64,000 bases of DNA from an uncultured Paracoccaceae bacterium. Lineage in GTDB: Bacteria > Pseudomonadota > Alphaproteobacteria > Rhodobacterales > Rhodobacteraceae. Location: contig CANKVU010000002.1 of NCBI GenBank assembly GCA_947487205.1, positions 62,001 to 126,000 on the forward strand. The letters are read 5' to 3'. Below, piece after piece: positions 34,220 to 42,508 of the stretch. Numbering within the stretch: position 1 is the stretch's first letter; each line of letters starts with the position of its first letter. The position numbers and the translations under genes were made by a program. Below the pieces are notes generated by a model. It was not told the origin of the DNA, did no database searches, and saw only the letters and a program-made list of their open reading frames with translations.

Positions 34220-35136
34220 CCTTTGACGGAGCCCGACATCAGGCCACGCACGAAGAAGCGCCCGGCGACGATGTAGACGAGGAGGGTGGGCAGGGCGGCC
34301 ATGATCGCGCCGGCGAAGTGGACGTTGTATTCCTTCACGCCCGTGGAGGATTGCACGAGGTTGTTCAGCGCCACCGTCATCGGCTGGCTGTCGTAATCCG
34401 CGAAGGAGGCGCCGAACAGGAAGTCGTTCCAGATATTGGTGAACAGCCAGATGACGCAGACCACCGCGATCGGCCCCGACGAGGGCAGCAGGATGCGGAA
34501 GAAGATCTGGAAGAAGCCCGCCCCGTCGATCTGGGCGGCGCGGATCAGCTCGGTCGGGAAGGCGGCGTAGTAGTTGCGGAAGTAGAGCGTGGCGAAGCTG
34601 ATCCCGTAGACCACGTGGACGAAGACGAGCCCCCGAACCGTCCCCGCCGCGCCGATGAAGCCGAGCGTGCGCGCCATCGGGATCAGGACGATCTGGAACG
34701 GGATGAAGCAGCCGAAGAGGATCAGCCCGAACAGCACGGTCGCCCCGCGAAAGCGCCATTTCGTCAACACGTAGCCGTTCAGCGCCCCGAGCAGCGTGGC
34801 GATCGTCACCGCCGGCACGACCATCAGGAGGGAGTTCAGGAAATAGGGCCGCAGGCCGGTCGGCTGCACGCCGATCTGCGCCTCGGACCAGGCGGTGCGC
34901 CAGGGCGCGCCGGTCCAGCTGCCGGGCAGCGCCATCATCCCGCCCGAGGTGATCTCCTCCAGCGGCTTGAAGGAATTGACCACCATCACGTAGAGCGGCA
35001 GCAGGTAATAGAGGCAGAACGCCCCCAGCAGCGCATAGAGGACGAGGCGCGGCAGCCGCGCCGAGAGCCGCGTGCCCCCGGTGCGGGCCGGGTCGCCCGT
35101 TCCGGCGGTGACGGCGTTCGCGGTGGGCGCGGCCAT
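34216..35136 (-). CDS. Sugar ABC transporter permease (MalG type)
   Basis: A 306-residue inner-membrane protein with six hydrophobic segments after a ~28-residue polar N-terminus. LVLYALLGAFCLYYLLPLYVMVVNSFKP and the EAA loop ELIRAAQIDGAGFFQIFFRILLPSSGP identify the CUT1 inner permease. It overlaps its partner permease by one base (TGATG) and the ATPase by four. Confidence 0.92.
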   Translation of the reverse strand: MAAPTANAVTAGTGDPARTGGTRLSARLPRLVLYALLGAFCLYYLLPLYVMVVNSFKPLEEITSGGMMALPGSWTGAPWRTAWSEAQIGVQPTGLRPYFLNSLLMVVPAVTIATLLGALNGYVLTKWRFRGATVLFGLILFGCFIPFQIVLIPMARTLGFIGAAGTVRGLVFVHVVYGISFATLYFRNYYAAFPTELIRAAQIDGAGFFQIFFRILLPSSGPIAVVCVIWLFTNIWNDFLFGASFADYDSQPMTVALNNLVQSSTGVKEYNVHFAGAIMAALPTLLVYIVAGRFFVRGLMSGSVKG

Positions 35137-35993
35137 CAGGATTTCTCCCTCAGCTCGGAATAGAGGTAGGGCACCACGATCGCGGCCACGGTCATCAGCA
35201 TCACGACCGCCGAGGCGGCGCCGATCCCCATCTGGTTGCGCGTGAAGGTATAGGAATACATGAACGTCGCCGGCACCTCGGTCGCGGTTCCGGGGCCGCC
35301 ATTGGTCAGCGCCACCACCAGGTCGTAGGACTTGATCGCCATGTGCGCCAGGACCACGAAGGAGGACAGGGAGGCGGGCCTGAGCTGCGGGATCACGATC
35401 CGGCGGTAGAGCGCGAATGTGGAGGCGCCGTCGATCTGCGCCGCCTTCAGCATCTCGCCGTCGATGCCGCGCAGCCCGGCCAGGAACATCGCCATCACGA
35501 AGCCCGAGGTCTGCCAGACCGCGGCGATCACGATCGTGTAGATCGCCATGTCGCGATCCTTGATCCAGTCGAAGGCGAAGCTTTCCCAGCCCCAGCCCTG
35601 CACCACCGCCTCGATGCCGATGCCGGGGTCGAGGATCCATTTCCACGCCACGCCGGTCACGATGAAGCTCAGCGCCATCGGATAGAGGTAGATCGTGCGG
35701 ATCACCCCCTCGGCGCGGATCTTCTGGTCGAGCAGGATCGCCAGGCCCAGACCCAGCGCGCAGCAGATCGCGATGTAGAGCGTGCCGAAGATGGCGAGGT
35801 TCGTCAGCGCGATGTCCCAGGTCCGCAGGCCGAAGAGCCGGGTGTAATTGCCCGCCCCCACCAGGTCGTAGCTGGGCAGCATGCGGCTGTCGGTGAAGGA
35901 CAGGTAGGTCGTGAAGGCGATGAAGCCGTAGACGAAGATCGCGATCAGGGCGACCGTCGGAGAGAGCACGAGGCGCGGCAGCAGGTCGCGCAT
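35136..35993 (-). CDS. Sugar ABC transporter permease (MalF type)
   Basis: A 285-residue membrane protein beginning MRDLLPRLVLSPTVALIAIFVYGFIAFTTYLSFTDSRMLPSYDLVGAGNY, a typical MalF-like start with its periplasmic sequence. The EAA loop is EMLKAAQIDGASTFALYRRIVIPQL. The ATG at 35993 is chosen for this conserved start; the track ORF's 61 extra residues lie in the hairpin region. It follows the binding-protein gene after a 136-bp gap with a strong hairpin. Confidence 0.9.
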   Translation of the reverse strand: MRDLLPRLVLSPTVALIAIFVYGFIAFTTYLSFTDSRMLPSYDLVGAGNYTRLFGLRTWDIALTNLAIFGTLYIAICCALGLGLAILLDQKIRAEGVIRTIYLYPMALSFIVTGVAWKWILDPGIGIEAVVQGWGWESFAFDWIKDRDMAIYTIVIAAVWQTSGFVMAMFLAGLRGIDGEMLKAAQIDGASTFALYRRIVIPQLRPASLSSFVVLAHMAIKSYDLVVALTNGGPGTATEVPATFMYSYTFTRNQMGIGAASAVVMLMTVAAIVVPYLYSELREKS

Positions 35994-36052
35994 CGTGTCC
36001 CGGGCGGAGCGGGAGCGGTCCAAGGCAGCCTCCGTCGGAAAGCGGGAACGGG

Positions 36053-36090
36053 GCCGCGCGGGGCCCGGCCGGGCCGGACCCCCGCGCGGC
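36053..36090 (-). terminator. Hairpin between sugar-binding protein and permease genes
   Basis: An 11-bp perfect stem GCCGCGCGGGG / CCCCGCGCGGC around a CCCGGCCGGG core that can pair further. It lies 40 bp after the binding-protein stop and 60 bp before the permease start, and probably lowers read-through so that binding protein exceeds permease. Confidence 0.55.
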
Positions 36091-36129
36091 GTCCGGGCGA
36101 AGCGGCGCGCCGGCCGCTCCGCCCCGGTC

Positions 36130-37383
36130 CTACATCTGCGCCGATTCGACGGCGATCTGCAGCTCCTCGACGGCATCCTCCGAGGACATGTCGGAGTTGA
36201 AATGCTCCGTCACCACGTCGAAGATCGCGCGCTGCACCGCCGAGGTCTGGGCGTGGCCGTGGGCGAGCGATCCCAGCAGGGCGTCGTTCTCCTGCGCCTC
36301 GGCGATATCCTCCATCGCCGTCTGCGCGCAGGCGTCGAAATCGTCGCCGGGAATGTCCGTCCGGGCCGGGATCGAGCCCTTGACCAGGTTGAATTCCTTC
36401 TGGAACTCGGGCGACATCACCGAGCGGGCCAGCTCCTGCTGGGTCTCGCGATTGTCCTCGCTGACATCGAAGAGCGCGAAGAAGTCGGTGTTGAAGAGGT
36501 AGGCGCCGTCGGTGCCGGGGGCGGGCACGCACAGGATGTCCTCGCCGGGCACCATGTCGGCGCGCACGATCTCGCCCTTGGCCCAGTCGCCCATCAATTG
36601 CATCGCCGCCTCGCCGTTCAGCAGCATCGCCGTGGCGAGGTTCCAGTCGCGGCCCGAGAAGTTCTCGTCCACGAAGCCGCGCAGGGTCCGCATCTGGTCG
36701 AAGACCTGCACCATCGTCTCCGAGGACAGCGCCTCGGGGTCGCCCTCGATGATGGCGCTGCGGTAGAAGTCCGGCCCGCCGATGCCCAGCACCACGTCGT
36801 CGAAGACGGTCGTGTCCTGCCAGGGCTGGCCGCCATGGGCGAGGGGGGTGATGCCGGCCTCCTGCAGCTGGGTGGCGGCGGCGTTGAACTCCTCCCAGGT
36901 GGTGGGCGGCTCCAGCCCCTGCTCCTCGAAGATCTTCGCGTTGATCCACAGCCAGTTCGGGCGGTGGATGTTGACCGGCGCGGCGACCCAGGCGCCGTCA
37001 TGGGTGGCGAATTCCTGCACCGCGGCGGGGACCACGTCGCCCCAGCTCTCTTCCTCGGCGACGGAGGTGAGGTCGCCGAGCGCCCCGGCCTCGGCCCATT
37101 CGCGGACCTGCATCCCCAGAAGCTGCGCCGCCGTGGGCGGGTTGCCCGCGGTGACGCGCGCCTTGAGCGCGGTCGAGGCCGCCTCGCCGGCGCCGCCCGC
37201 GACCGGCATGTCCTGCCAGTCGATGTCCTTGGAGGCGAGGTCCTCCTTCAGGACGTTCAGCGCCGCGGCCTCGCCGCCGGCGGTCCACCAATGCAGGACC
37301 TCGACGCTCTGCGCCGAGGCGGCGGTCGCCGCGCAGCCCAGGGCCGCGCCGGTCAGAATCCCGGCCGTCTTCTTGAAAGTCAT
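36130..37383 (-). CDS. Sugar/polyol ABC transporter substrate-binding protein
   Basis: A 417-residue CUT1-family periplasmic protein. Signal peptide MTFKKTAGILTGAALGCAATAASAQ, then SVEVLHWWTAGGEAAALNVLKEDL, a common opening of glucose/polyol binders. Internal stretches VNIHRPNWLWINAKIFEEQGLEPPTTWEEF and NGEAAMQLMGDWAKGE follow the family. AGGGAGG precedes the ATG. It is the first gene of the operon, divergent from the ROK regulator across a palindromic operator. With the xylulose-reductase-like SDR and kinase, a pentitol or tetritol ligand is my best guess. Confidence 0.9.
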   Translation of the reverse strand: MTFKKTAGILTGAALGCAATAASAQSVEVLHWWTAGGEAAALNVLKEDLASKDIDWQDMPVAGGAGEAASTALKARVTAGNPPTAAQLLGMQVREWAEAGALGDLTSVAEEESWGDVVPAAVQEFATHDGAWVAAPVNIHRPNWLWINAKIFEEQGLEPPTTWEEFNAAATQLQEAGITPLAHGGQPWQDTTVFDDVVLGIGGPDFYRSAIIEGDPEALSSETMVQVFDQMRTLRGFVDENFSGRDWNLATAMLLNGEAAMQLMGDWAKGEIVRADMVPGEDILCVPAPGTDGAYLFNTDFFALFDVSEDNRETQQELARSVMSPEFQKEFNLVKGSIPARTDIPGDDFDACAQTAMEDIAEAQENDALLGSLAHGHAQTSAVQRAIFDVVTEHFNSDMSSEDAVEELQIAVESAQM

Positions 37384-37475
37384 GCCATCCTCCCTGTCAT
37401 CGAGCGGCGCCGGTCGCGCCGGAACCGCCGGCATTCGTGTCGGCCGCCGTCCCTCCTCCGGGCGGGGGCCGATTT

Positions 37476-37494
37476 GTTTGTTTGCAAAACAAAC
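37476..37494. promoter_or_regulatory. Operator of the ROK repressor, perfect 8-3-8 palindrome
   Basis: GTTTGTTT-GCA-AAACAAAC is an exact inverted repeat in an AT-rich island of an otherwise GC-rich divergent gap, centred 110 bp upstream of the transporter start and 71 bp upstream of the ROK start. It overlaps the -10 of one promoter and the -35 of the other. Confidence 0.7.
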
Positions 37495-37511
37495 ACGCGG
37501 TCGCGTATGTG
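37482..37511 (+). promoter_or_regulatory. Candidate promoter of the ROK gene
   Basis: TTGCAA (within the operator), 18-bp spacer, TATGTG. This overlaps the opposing promoter, so the repressor would control both directions. Confidence 0.35.
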
Positions 37512-37515
37512 TCAA
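37487..37515 (-). promoter_or_regulatory. Candidate promoter of the sugar ABC operon
   Basis: Minus strand: consensus -35 TTGACA (37515-37510), 17-bp spacer, weak T-rich -10 TTGTTT (37492-37487) inside the operator palindrome. Repressor binding would block it. Confidence 0.45.
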
Positions 37516-37555
37516 CGTGTCTCGGCGCCGGCGGGCGCCCGGGGGGGGATCCGCG

Positions 37556-38758
37556 ATGTCGATGCCGGCCACCGTCAGGCAGATCAACGCCGCCCGCGCG
37601 CTGGAGCGGCTGCTGGTGCGCGGTCCCATGAGCCGGGCCGACCTGGCGCGGGAGCTGGAGCTGACGCGCGCCACCGCGAGCCGCATCGCCGCGGCCCTGA
37701 TCCGCGAGGGCCAGGTCCGCGAGGTCGCCGGCCCCGAGACGGTGCCGCAGCGCACCGGGCGCCCCGCCGTCCGGCTGCAGATCAACGCCGACCACGCCTT
37801 GTTCCTGGGCGCCGACGTGGCGGCGGGGCATCTGCGGCTCTGCGCGGTCGATTTCGTCGGCCGGGTGCGGCACCTGTCCGACCGCCCGGTCGAGAGCACG
37901 CGGCCCGAGGACCTGGCCACGGCGCTGGCCGGGATGATCGCCGGCTACCGCGCCGCCTGTCCGCGGCCCGGCACGATCCGGGGGGTGAACGTGTCCGTGC
38001 CGGGGATCGTCGATCTGCACGGCGAGGTCCTGCGCGCCCCCCCGCTCGGCTGGCGGCGCGTGCCGCTGGCGCGGCTGCTGCGCCAGCGGCTCGACACGGT
38101 GCGGGTCGCCGCGCTCGTCAACGACGCCAACGCCTTCGCCGTCGCCGCGCGCGAGCGCCACGGCCCCGACACCCTGGCCGAGGGGGTGTTCCTGTTCATC
38201 GACGAGGGCGTTGGCGCCTGCCTCGTCAGCGGCGGGCGCATCCTGCTGGGGCGCGACGGCTATGCCGGTGAACTGGGCCACATCCCCATGGGCGAGCCCG
38301 GATTCTGCGCCCATGCCGGCGTCGCGGGCGCCTTCGAGAGCTTCGTCGCCCGGCGCGCGATCCTGGCGCGCAACGCCGCGCTCGGCGGCGGCGAGACGAC
38401 GCTGGCGGGGTTCCTCGACCGCCTCGGGGCGGGCGATCCGCGGGCGCGGCGGGTCGCCGACGACTGGGCGCGGATCTTCGGGCGCGGCGCGGCGATCCTG
38501 ACGGCGATGCTGAACCCCCGCGCCATCCTCATCGGCGGGCGGGTCGCGCCGCTCTTCGGCCATGTCCGCGACCGGGTGCTGGAATCGCTGGAGGCCAACC
38601 TGATGCCCGAGACGCCGGCGCCGGTGCTGGAACTGGCCGATGTCGGGCCCGAGGCGCCCGCTATCGGCGCCGCGCTGATGCTCCAGCGCGGCCATTTCGC
38701 CGCCATGGGCGAGGCCGCCGCCGCCGGCGAGGCCGCGGCGGCCGCGGCCGCCTCCTGA
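37556..38758 (+). CDS. ROK-family transcriptional repressor
   Basis: A 400-residue NagC/XylR-type regulator. The N-terminal winged HTH is ARALERLLVRGPMSRADLARELELTRATASRIAAALIREGQVREV (~10-60). The ROK sugar-binding domain follows (FLGADVAAGHLRLCAVDF, VSVPGIVD, DEGVGACLVSGGRILLGRDGYAGELGHIPMG). The zinc motif normally reading CxCGxxGC is degenerate (FCAHAGVAGAFESF), keeping one Cys, so the usual zinc site is probably absent. The C-terminus is an Ala/Gly repeat (GEAAAAGEAAAAAAAS). It is divergent from the sugar ABC operon and presumably represses it until the sugar binds. Two in-frame ATGs (37556, 37562) are possible starts. Confidence 0.9.
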   Translation: MSMPATVRQINAARALERLLVRGPMSRADLARELELTRATASRIAAALIREGQVREVAGPETVPQRTGRPAVRLQINADHALFLGADVAAGHLRLCAVDFVGRVRHLSDRPVESTRPEDLATALAGMIAGYRAACPRPGTIRGVNVSVPGIVDLHGEVLRAPPLGWRRVPLARLLRQRLDTVRVAALVNDANAFAVAARERHGPDTLAEGVFLFIDEGVGACLVSGGRILLGRDGYAGELGHIPMGEPGFCAHAGVAGAFESFVARRAILARNAALGGGETTLAGFLDRLGAGDPRARRVADDWARIFGRGAAILTAMLNPRAILIGGRVAPLFGHVRDRVLESLEANLMPETPAPVLELADVGPEAPAIGAALMLQRGHFAAMGEAAAAGEAAAAAAAS

Positions 38759-38786
38759 CCGGGCGCCGCTCGCGTCGGCACGCGGC

Positions 38787-39311
38787 TCAGAGCGGCGGCC
38801 ACATCCGCGCCACGATGCCGTCGCGGCGCACGATCCCGTGATGGAGCGCCGCGGCCACGTGCAGCGCCACCGCCGCGATCAGCGCCCAGGCGGCGACATA
38901 ATGCACGCTCTGCGCCGCCTCGGCCAGGGCGTCGGAGCGGGGCACCAGCCCCGGCAGGCCCATCGCGTCCAGCGCCTCGATCGGGAACCCCCCGGCGCGG
39001 ACCCGCACATAGCCCGAGACCGGCATCACGACGAGCAGGACATAGAGCGCGGCATGGTTCAGCGTCGCCGCCCGCGCCTGCCAGCGCGGCAGGGCGGGGC
39101 GCGGCGGCGGCGGATGCGCCGCCCGCCAGGCCGCCCGCACCAGCATCGCCAGCAGGATCAGCGTCCCGGTATTCTTGTGGAATATGAACAACGTATCCTG
39201 CAGGCCCCGGGGTATGCCGTCGCGGATCATCACCAGCCCGGCCGGGATCATGGCCAGAACGGCCAGGGCGATGATCCAGTGCAGGGCCCGGGCGGGGCGG
39301 TCGTATCCCAT
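38787..39311 (-). CDS. Cytochrome b561-family membrane protein
   Basis: A 174-residue four-TM protein of the bacterial b561 (CybB-like) family. It opens YDRPARALHWIIALAVLAMIPAGLVMI with the first haem histidine in ALHW, continues with DTLFIFHKNTGTLILLAMLVRAAWR (second His), and ends with VHYVAAWALIAAVALHVAAALHHGIVRRDGIVARMW (two more His). It carries electrons between quinol and an unknown acceptor, or detoxifies superoxide as CybB does. It is 51 bp downstream of the sulfatase-like gene on the same strand. Confidence 0.9.
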   Translation of the reverse strand: MGYDRPARALHWIIALAVLAMIPAGLVMIRDGIPRGLQDTLFIFHKNTGTLILLAMLVRAAWRAAHPPPPRPALPRWQARAATLNHAALYVLLVVMPVSGYVRVRAGGFPIEALDAMGLPGLVPRSDALAEAAQSVHYVAAWALIAAVALHVAAALHHGIVRRDGIVARMWPPL

Positions 39312-39362
39312 CTCCGTCCTCCTATGCGCGGGGCCGGGCGCGGTCGCCGCGCGCGTCGCGCC

Positions 39363-40943
39363 TCATCCCCCCGTCCGCGCAGCGCCGCAGCCGCCGGTGG
39401 AAAAGCAGGTGGCGAGCATCCCCCGCAGATCCGCCATGCTGCGTTCGGCCAGGTCCGCTTCCGGCAGCATGCCGTCCGACCAGCGCCCCGGCAAGCGGTC
39501 GAGCAGCCGCGCATCGCGCGCGATGACGTGGATCGGCACCGCCGCGCTGACGCTCGTGCCGGCGACGAGCGGCGCGGGCTGGTGGTCGCCCAGGACCACG
39601 ACTAGCGCGTCGCCGGCCGATCGGGCCACCCATTGGGCCACCACCTCGACCGCGTAGTCGAGGGCGCGGGAATAGGCCGCGCGGATCGTGTCGGGCGCCG
39701 ACCACACCTCCGCCGGGGTCGCGCCCGACCGGCGGCGGCCGTCGAAGGCCGCCCCGTCCCCCACCGCCTCCCAGGGCAGGATCTCGGGCAGGGGCGTCCA
39801 CGGCGCGTGCGAGGAGATGAGCGCCGCCTCCACCATCACCGGCGGCCCGCCGCCCGCCCGCGCCAGGCGGTCGAGGGCGGCGAGCGTGTACTGGTCGGGC
39901 ATCGTCACCCAGTCGAAGGGCCGCCCGCGATAGCCGAGCCGGTCGCGGTCGAGCACCACGTCGTAGCCGAACCAGGCCGCCTCCGGCCAGGCGCGGGTGA
40001 TCGCGGGCATCACCGCCACCGTGCGCCACCCCGCCCGCGCGAAGAGGCGGTTGAGCGACGGCCGGCCGGAGGCGACGAGGGCGTCGTACCGGGCCTGGCC
40101 CGCGGTCCAGAGCCCCGACATCGCCGTGCCGTGGGACAGCCAGCTCTGCCCGCCGCGGGTCGGCGCCCGCATCCATCCCGACCGCACCGCGAACCCCGCC
40201 GCGGCGAGCCGCGCCTCGGCGGCGGCGAGCCGCGCCCGTCCGGTGCGGGCATAGGGCTCCGCCTCGAGCCAGGCGCGCCCGTAGCTCTCGACGAAGAGGA
40301 CGATCACGTCGCGCCCGGCGAGGGCGGCGAAATCTGGCGGCGGCAGGCCGTCGCGGGACAGGTCGCGGGCGAAGTCGCGCTCGTCGGCGAGCGCCGCCTG
40401 AAGCCGCCCGGCGCGCTCGGCGACGGCCTGCGGCAGGACCGGCGCCGACCCTGCCGCGAGGAGGAGGAGCGCGGCGGCCCCGGCGGCGGCGGCTGTGGCG
40501 GCGGGTGCGCCCCGCGCCAGCCGGGTCAGCCCGCCGAGCGCCCAGTGGAGCGCCGCGAAGACCGCCCCGAAGGCCAGGATCGCGGCGGCGAGGGCCGCGC
40601 CCGCGGCCGCCGCGCCGAAGGTGCCCGCCGCCAGCGTCCAGCCCGAGGCCACCAGGTGCAGGTCGAGCACCGGGTTGAAGCCGCGGCGAAACGCGACGAC
40701 CATGCCCAGATCCGCAAGCCGCCACAGGCTCAGCGCCGCCAGCGCCGCCACCAGGGCGGCCCGCAGCCACGCCGTGCCCCGCACCGGAAGGCAGAGGACG
40801 AGCACGATGACGGCCAGATCGGCGGGAGGCGGGACGAAGTGGGACAGGCGGTAGGCCTCGGGGCGGCTCGGCAGCGGCAGCAGCACCGCCAGCAGCAGGA
40901 CGGCCAGCGCGGCGCGCAGCGGTGTTGAGATCCGCGCGGTCAT
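39363..40943 (-). CDS. Membrane-anchored sulfatase/phosphoglycerol transferase-like protein
   Basis: A 526-residue protein of the alkaline-phosphatase superfamily. Residues ~1-190 form about five membrane segments. The soluble domain begins ALAGRDVIVLFVESYGRAWLE (metal-binding strand; the Glu/Ser pattern differs from classical sulfatases), then GGQSWLSHGTAMSGLWTAGQ, in which the Ser or Thr could be the nucleophile, and ends with ALVVVLGDHQPAPLVAG, the metal His motif. The layout is like LtaS and MdoB-type phosphoglycerol transferases, shorter. The substrate is unknown; the neighbours suggest a lipid headgroup. The first 22 bp overlap the divergent flippase-like gene. Confidence 0.8.
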   Translation of the reverse strand: MTARISTPLRAALAVLLLAVLLPLPSRPEAYRLSHFVPPPADLAVIVLVLCLPVRGTAWLRAALVAALAALSLWRLADLGMVVAFRRGFNPVLDLHLVASGWTLAAGTFGAAAAGAALAAAILAFGAVFAALHWALGGLTRLARGAPAATAAAAGAAALLLLAAGSAPVLPQAVAERAGRLQAALADERDFARDLSRDGLPPPDFAALAGRDVIVLFVESYGRAWLEAEPYARTGRARLAAAEARLAAAGFAVRSGWMRAPTRGGQSWLSHGTAMSGLWTAGQARYDALVASGRPSLNRLFARAGWRTVAVMPAITRAWPEAAWFGYDVVLDRDRLGYRGRPFDWVTMPDQYTLAALDRLARAGGGPPVMVEAALISSHAPWTPLPEILPWEAVGDGAAFDGRRRSGATPAEVWSAPDTIRAAYSRALDYAVEVVAQWVARSAGDALVVVLGDHQPAPLVAGTSVSAAVPIHVIARDARLLDRLPGRWSDGMLPEADLAERSMADLRGMLATCFSTGGCGAARTGG

Positions 40944-41776
40944 GGCTGCGGCTGGTCCTGCCGCTGGCGCTCCTCGCGCTGGTCCTCTGGGCGGTGGAGC
41001 CCGGCGCGGCCTGGGCGCGCCTGCGCGGCGCCCGGGTCGCGCCGCTCCTGGGCGCGCTGGCGCTCGCCCACGTGGTGATCCTCGCCTCGGCGGCCCGCTG
41101 GGCCGACACCGCCGCCCGGCTGGGCCACCCGGTGCCGCGCCGCCGGGCGGTGGCGGAATACTACGCCGCGAGCCTGCTCAACCAGGTCCTTCCGGGGGGC
41201 GTGGCGGGGGATGCAGTGCGGGTCTGGCGCGGCCGATCGCGGGGCGGCGCCGGACCGGTCGCCCGGGGCGTGGTGATCGAGCGGCTGTCGGGGCAGGTCG
41301 CGCTGGCCGGGGCGCTGGGGCTGGGCCTGGCGCTCGGCGGGGTGCCGGGCACGGGACGGCTCGCGGCGCTCTTCGCCGCCGGGCTGGCGGCGGTGCTGGC
41401 CGGGCTGGCGCTGACGCGCGGCTTCGGCGGGGATCTGCGCCGGGCCTGGGCCACGCCCGGCGCGGCGGCGGCGCAAGCGGCGCTGAACGCCGTGGTCGTC
41501 GCGGCGCTGATCGGCGGGTTCTGGCTGTGCGCGCGGGCGGTCGGCACGCCCATGGCTCCGGCAGAGGCGCTCGTCCTGGTGCCCGTGTGCCTCGTCGCGA
41601 TGCTGCTGCCGGCCGGGATCGGCGGCCTCGGCCTGCGCGAGGGCGCCGCGGCCGCGCTCTGGCCGCTGGCCGGCCACCCGGCCGAGGCCGGGGTCGCGGC
41701 CGCGCTGCTCTTCGGGGCGGCGGCGCTCGCCGGCGCGCTGCCGGGGGCGGTGGTGTTGTCGCGTCACCGTTCCTGA
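40922..41776 (+). CDS. Flippase-like UPF0104 membrane protein (LPG synthase TM domain)
   Basis: A 284-residue protein with about eight hydrophobic segments, of the lysylphosphatidylglycerol synthase TM / AglD family. Marks are AEYYAASLLNQVLPGGVAGDAVRVWRGR, in which the N-Q-x-LPGG-x-GD motif is clear, RGVVIERLSGQVAL and VPVCLVAMLLPAGIGGLGLREGAAAAL. Relatives move isoprenoid- or glycerol-linked lipids across membranes. The start is GTG at 40922, needed to keep TM1; no good ribosome-binding site is seen and it lies inside the divergent gene. Its last 13 bp overlap the convergent CDP-alcohol phosphatidyltransferase gene. Confidence 0.82.
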   Translation: MLRSARSWLRLVLPLALLALVLWAVEPGAAWARLRGARVAPLLGALALAHVVILASAARWADTAARLGHPVPRRRAVAEYYAASLLNQVLPGGVAGDAVRVWRGRSRGGAGPVARGVVIERLSGQVALAGALGLGLALGGVPGTGRLAALFAAGLAAVLAGLALTRGFGGDLRRAWATPGAAAAQAALNAVVVAALIGGFWLCARAVGTPMAPAEALVLVPVCLVAMLLPAGIGGLGLREGAAAALWPLAGHPAEAGVAAALLFGAAALAGALPGAVVLSRHRS

Positions 41777-42501
41777 CCGAGCCGCGCCAGGTCGCGCGCG
41801 AACGAGGCGAGGATCGCGACCAGGCAGGTCCAGACCAGCGCCCGCCCCGCCGCCGCCGGCAGCGGCAGCGCCAGCAGCGCGATCGGCGTGGCCACCTGCA
41901 GCACGCAGACCGCCTTGCGGATGCGGGATGGGGGCAGGGGGCGGCCGAACCGCGGCCGCCACGCCCGCAGCACCGAGAAGGCGTAATAGGGCGCGATCAG
42001 GGCCAGGATCGCGGGCCCGGCCGGCCCCGTCCGCCAGGCCAGGACCGAGAGGACGAGGGTCAGCGCGGCGTCGACCTCCACGTCGAACCGGGCGCCGAAG
42101 GGCGAGGCGAGCCCGGTGCGCCGCGCCGCCGCGCCGTCGATCCCGTCGAGCGCCAGAATCGTCCCCCCGGCCGCGACGGCCACCGTCGGGGTCAGCGCCC
42201 CGAGCGCGGCGGGGTCGAGCGCCAACGCGGCGAGGCCCGCGACCCCCGCCGCCCGCAGCGCCGTCACCGCGTTGGCGGGGCCGAAGCGGGGATGCAGATG
42301 GGCGCGCAGCCCCGCCAGCACCAGCCCCGTCACCACCGCCCAGACGAGCGGCAGGAACGGCGCGGGGACGATCTCGGACCGCGCGGCGATCCCGGCCCCC
42401 ACCGCCCAGAGCCCCAGCCCGAGCGCCGCGCAGCACAGGAGTGCCCCCGGCCGCGCCCGGTCGGCCGCATGCGCAGGACGGGGCGGATCGGTCGCCGAGA
42501 T
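41764..42501 (-). CDS. CDP-alcohol phosphatidyltransferase, probable ATC start
   Basis: A 245-residue (if started at ATC) membrane enzyme that joins a CDP-activated alcohol to a second alcohol. The catalytic motif DGIDGAAARRTGLASPFGARFDVEVD fits D-x2-DG-x2-AR-x8-G-x3-D-x3-D exactly. The track start (GTG, 42402) cuts a hydrophobic segment; reading upstream gives SATDPPRPAHAADRARPGALLCCAALGLGLWAVGAG before an in-frame TAG. The only well-placed initiator in this stretch is ATC at 42501-42499, 7 bp after AAGGAG. The substrate is unknown. Its 3' end overlaps the flippase-like gene. Confidence 0.8.
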   Translation of the reverse strand: MSATDPPRPAHAADRARPGALLCCAALGLGLWAVGAGIAARSEIVPAPFLPLVWAVVTGLVLAGLRAHLHPRFGPANAVTALRAAGVAGLAALALDPAALGALTPTVAVAAGGTILALDGIDGAAARRTGLASPFGARFDVEVDAALTLVLSVLAWRTGPAGPAILALIAPYYAFSVLRAWRPRFGRPLPPSRIRKAVCVLQVATPIALLALPLPAAAGRALVWTCLVAILASFARDLARLGQER

Positions 42502-42508
42502 GGGTCTT

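Noticed and set aside
37446-37480. Transposon end or att site near the GTTTGTTT palindrome
   Set aside because: No transposase, integrase or duplicated target; the position between a ROK gene and its operon explains the palindrome.
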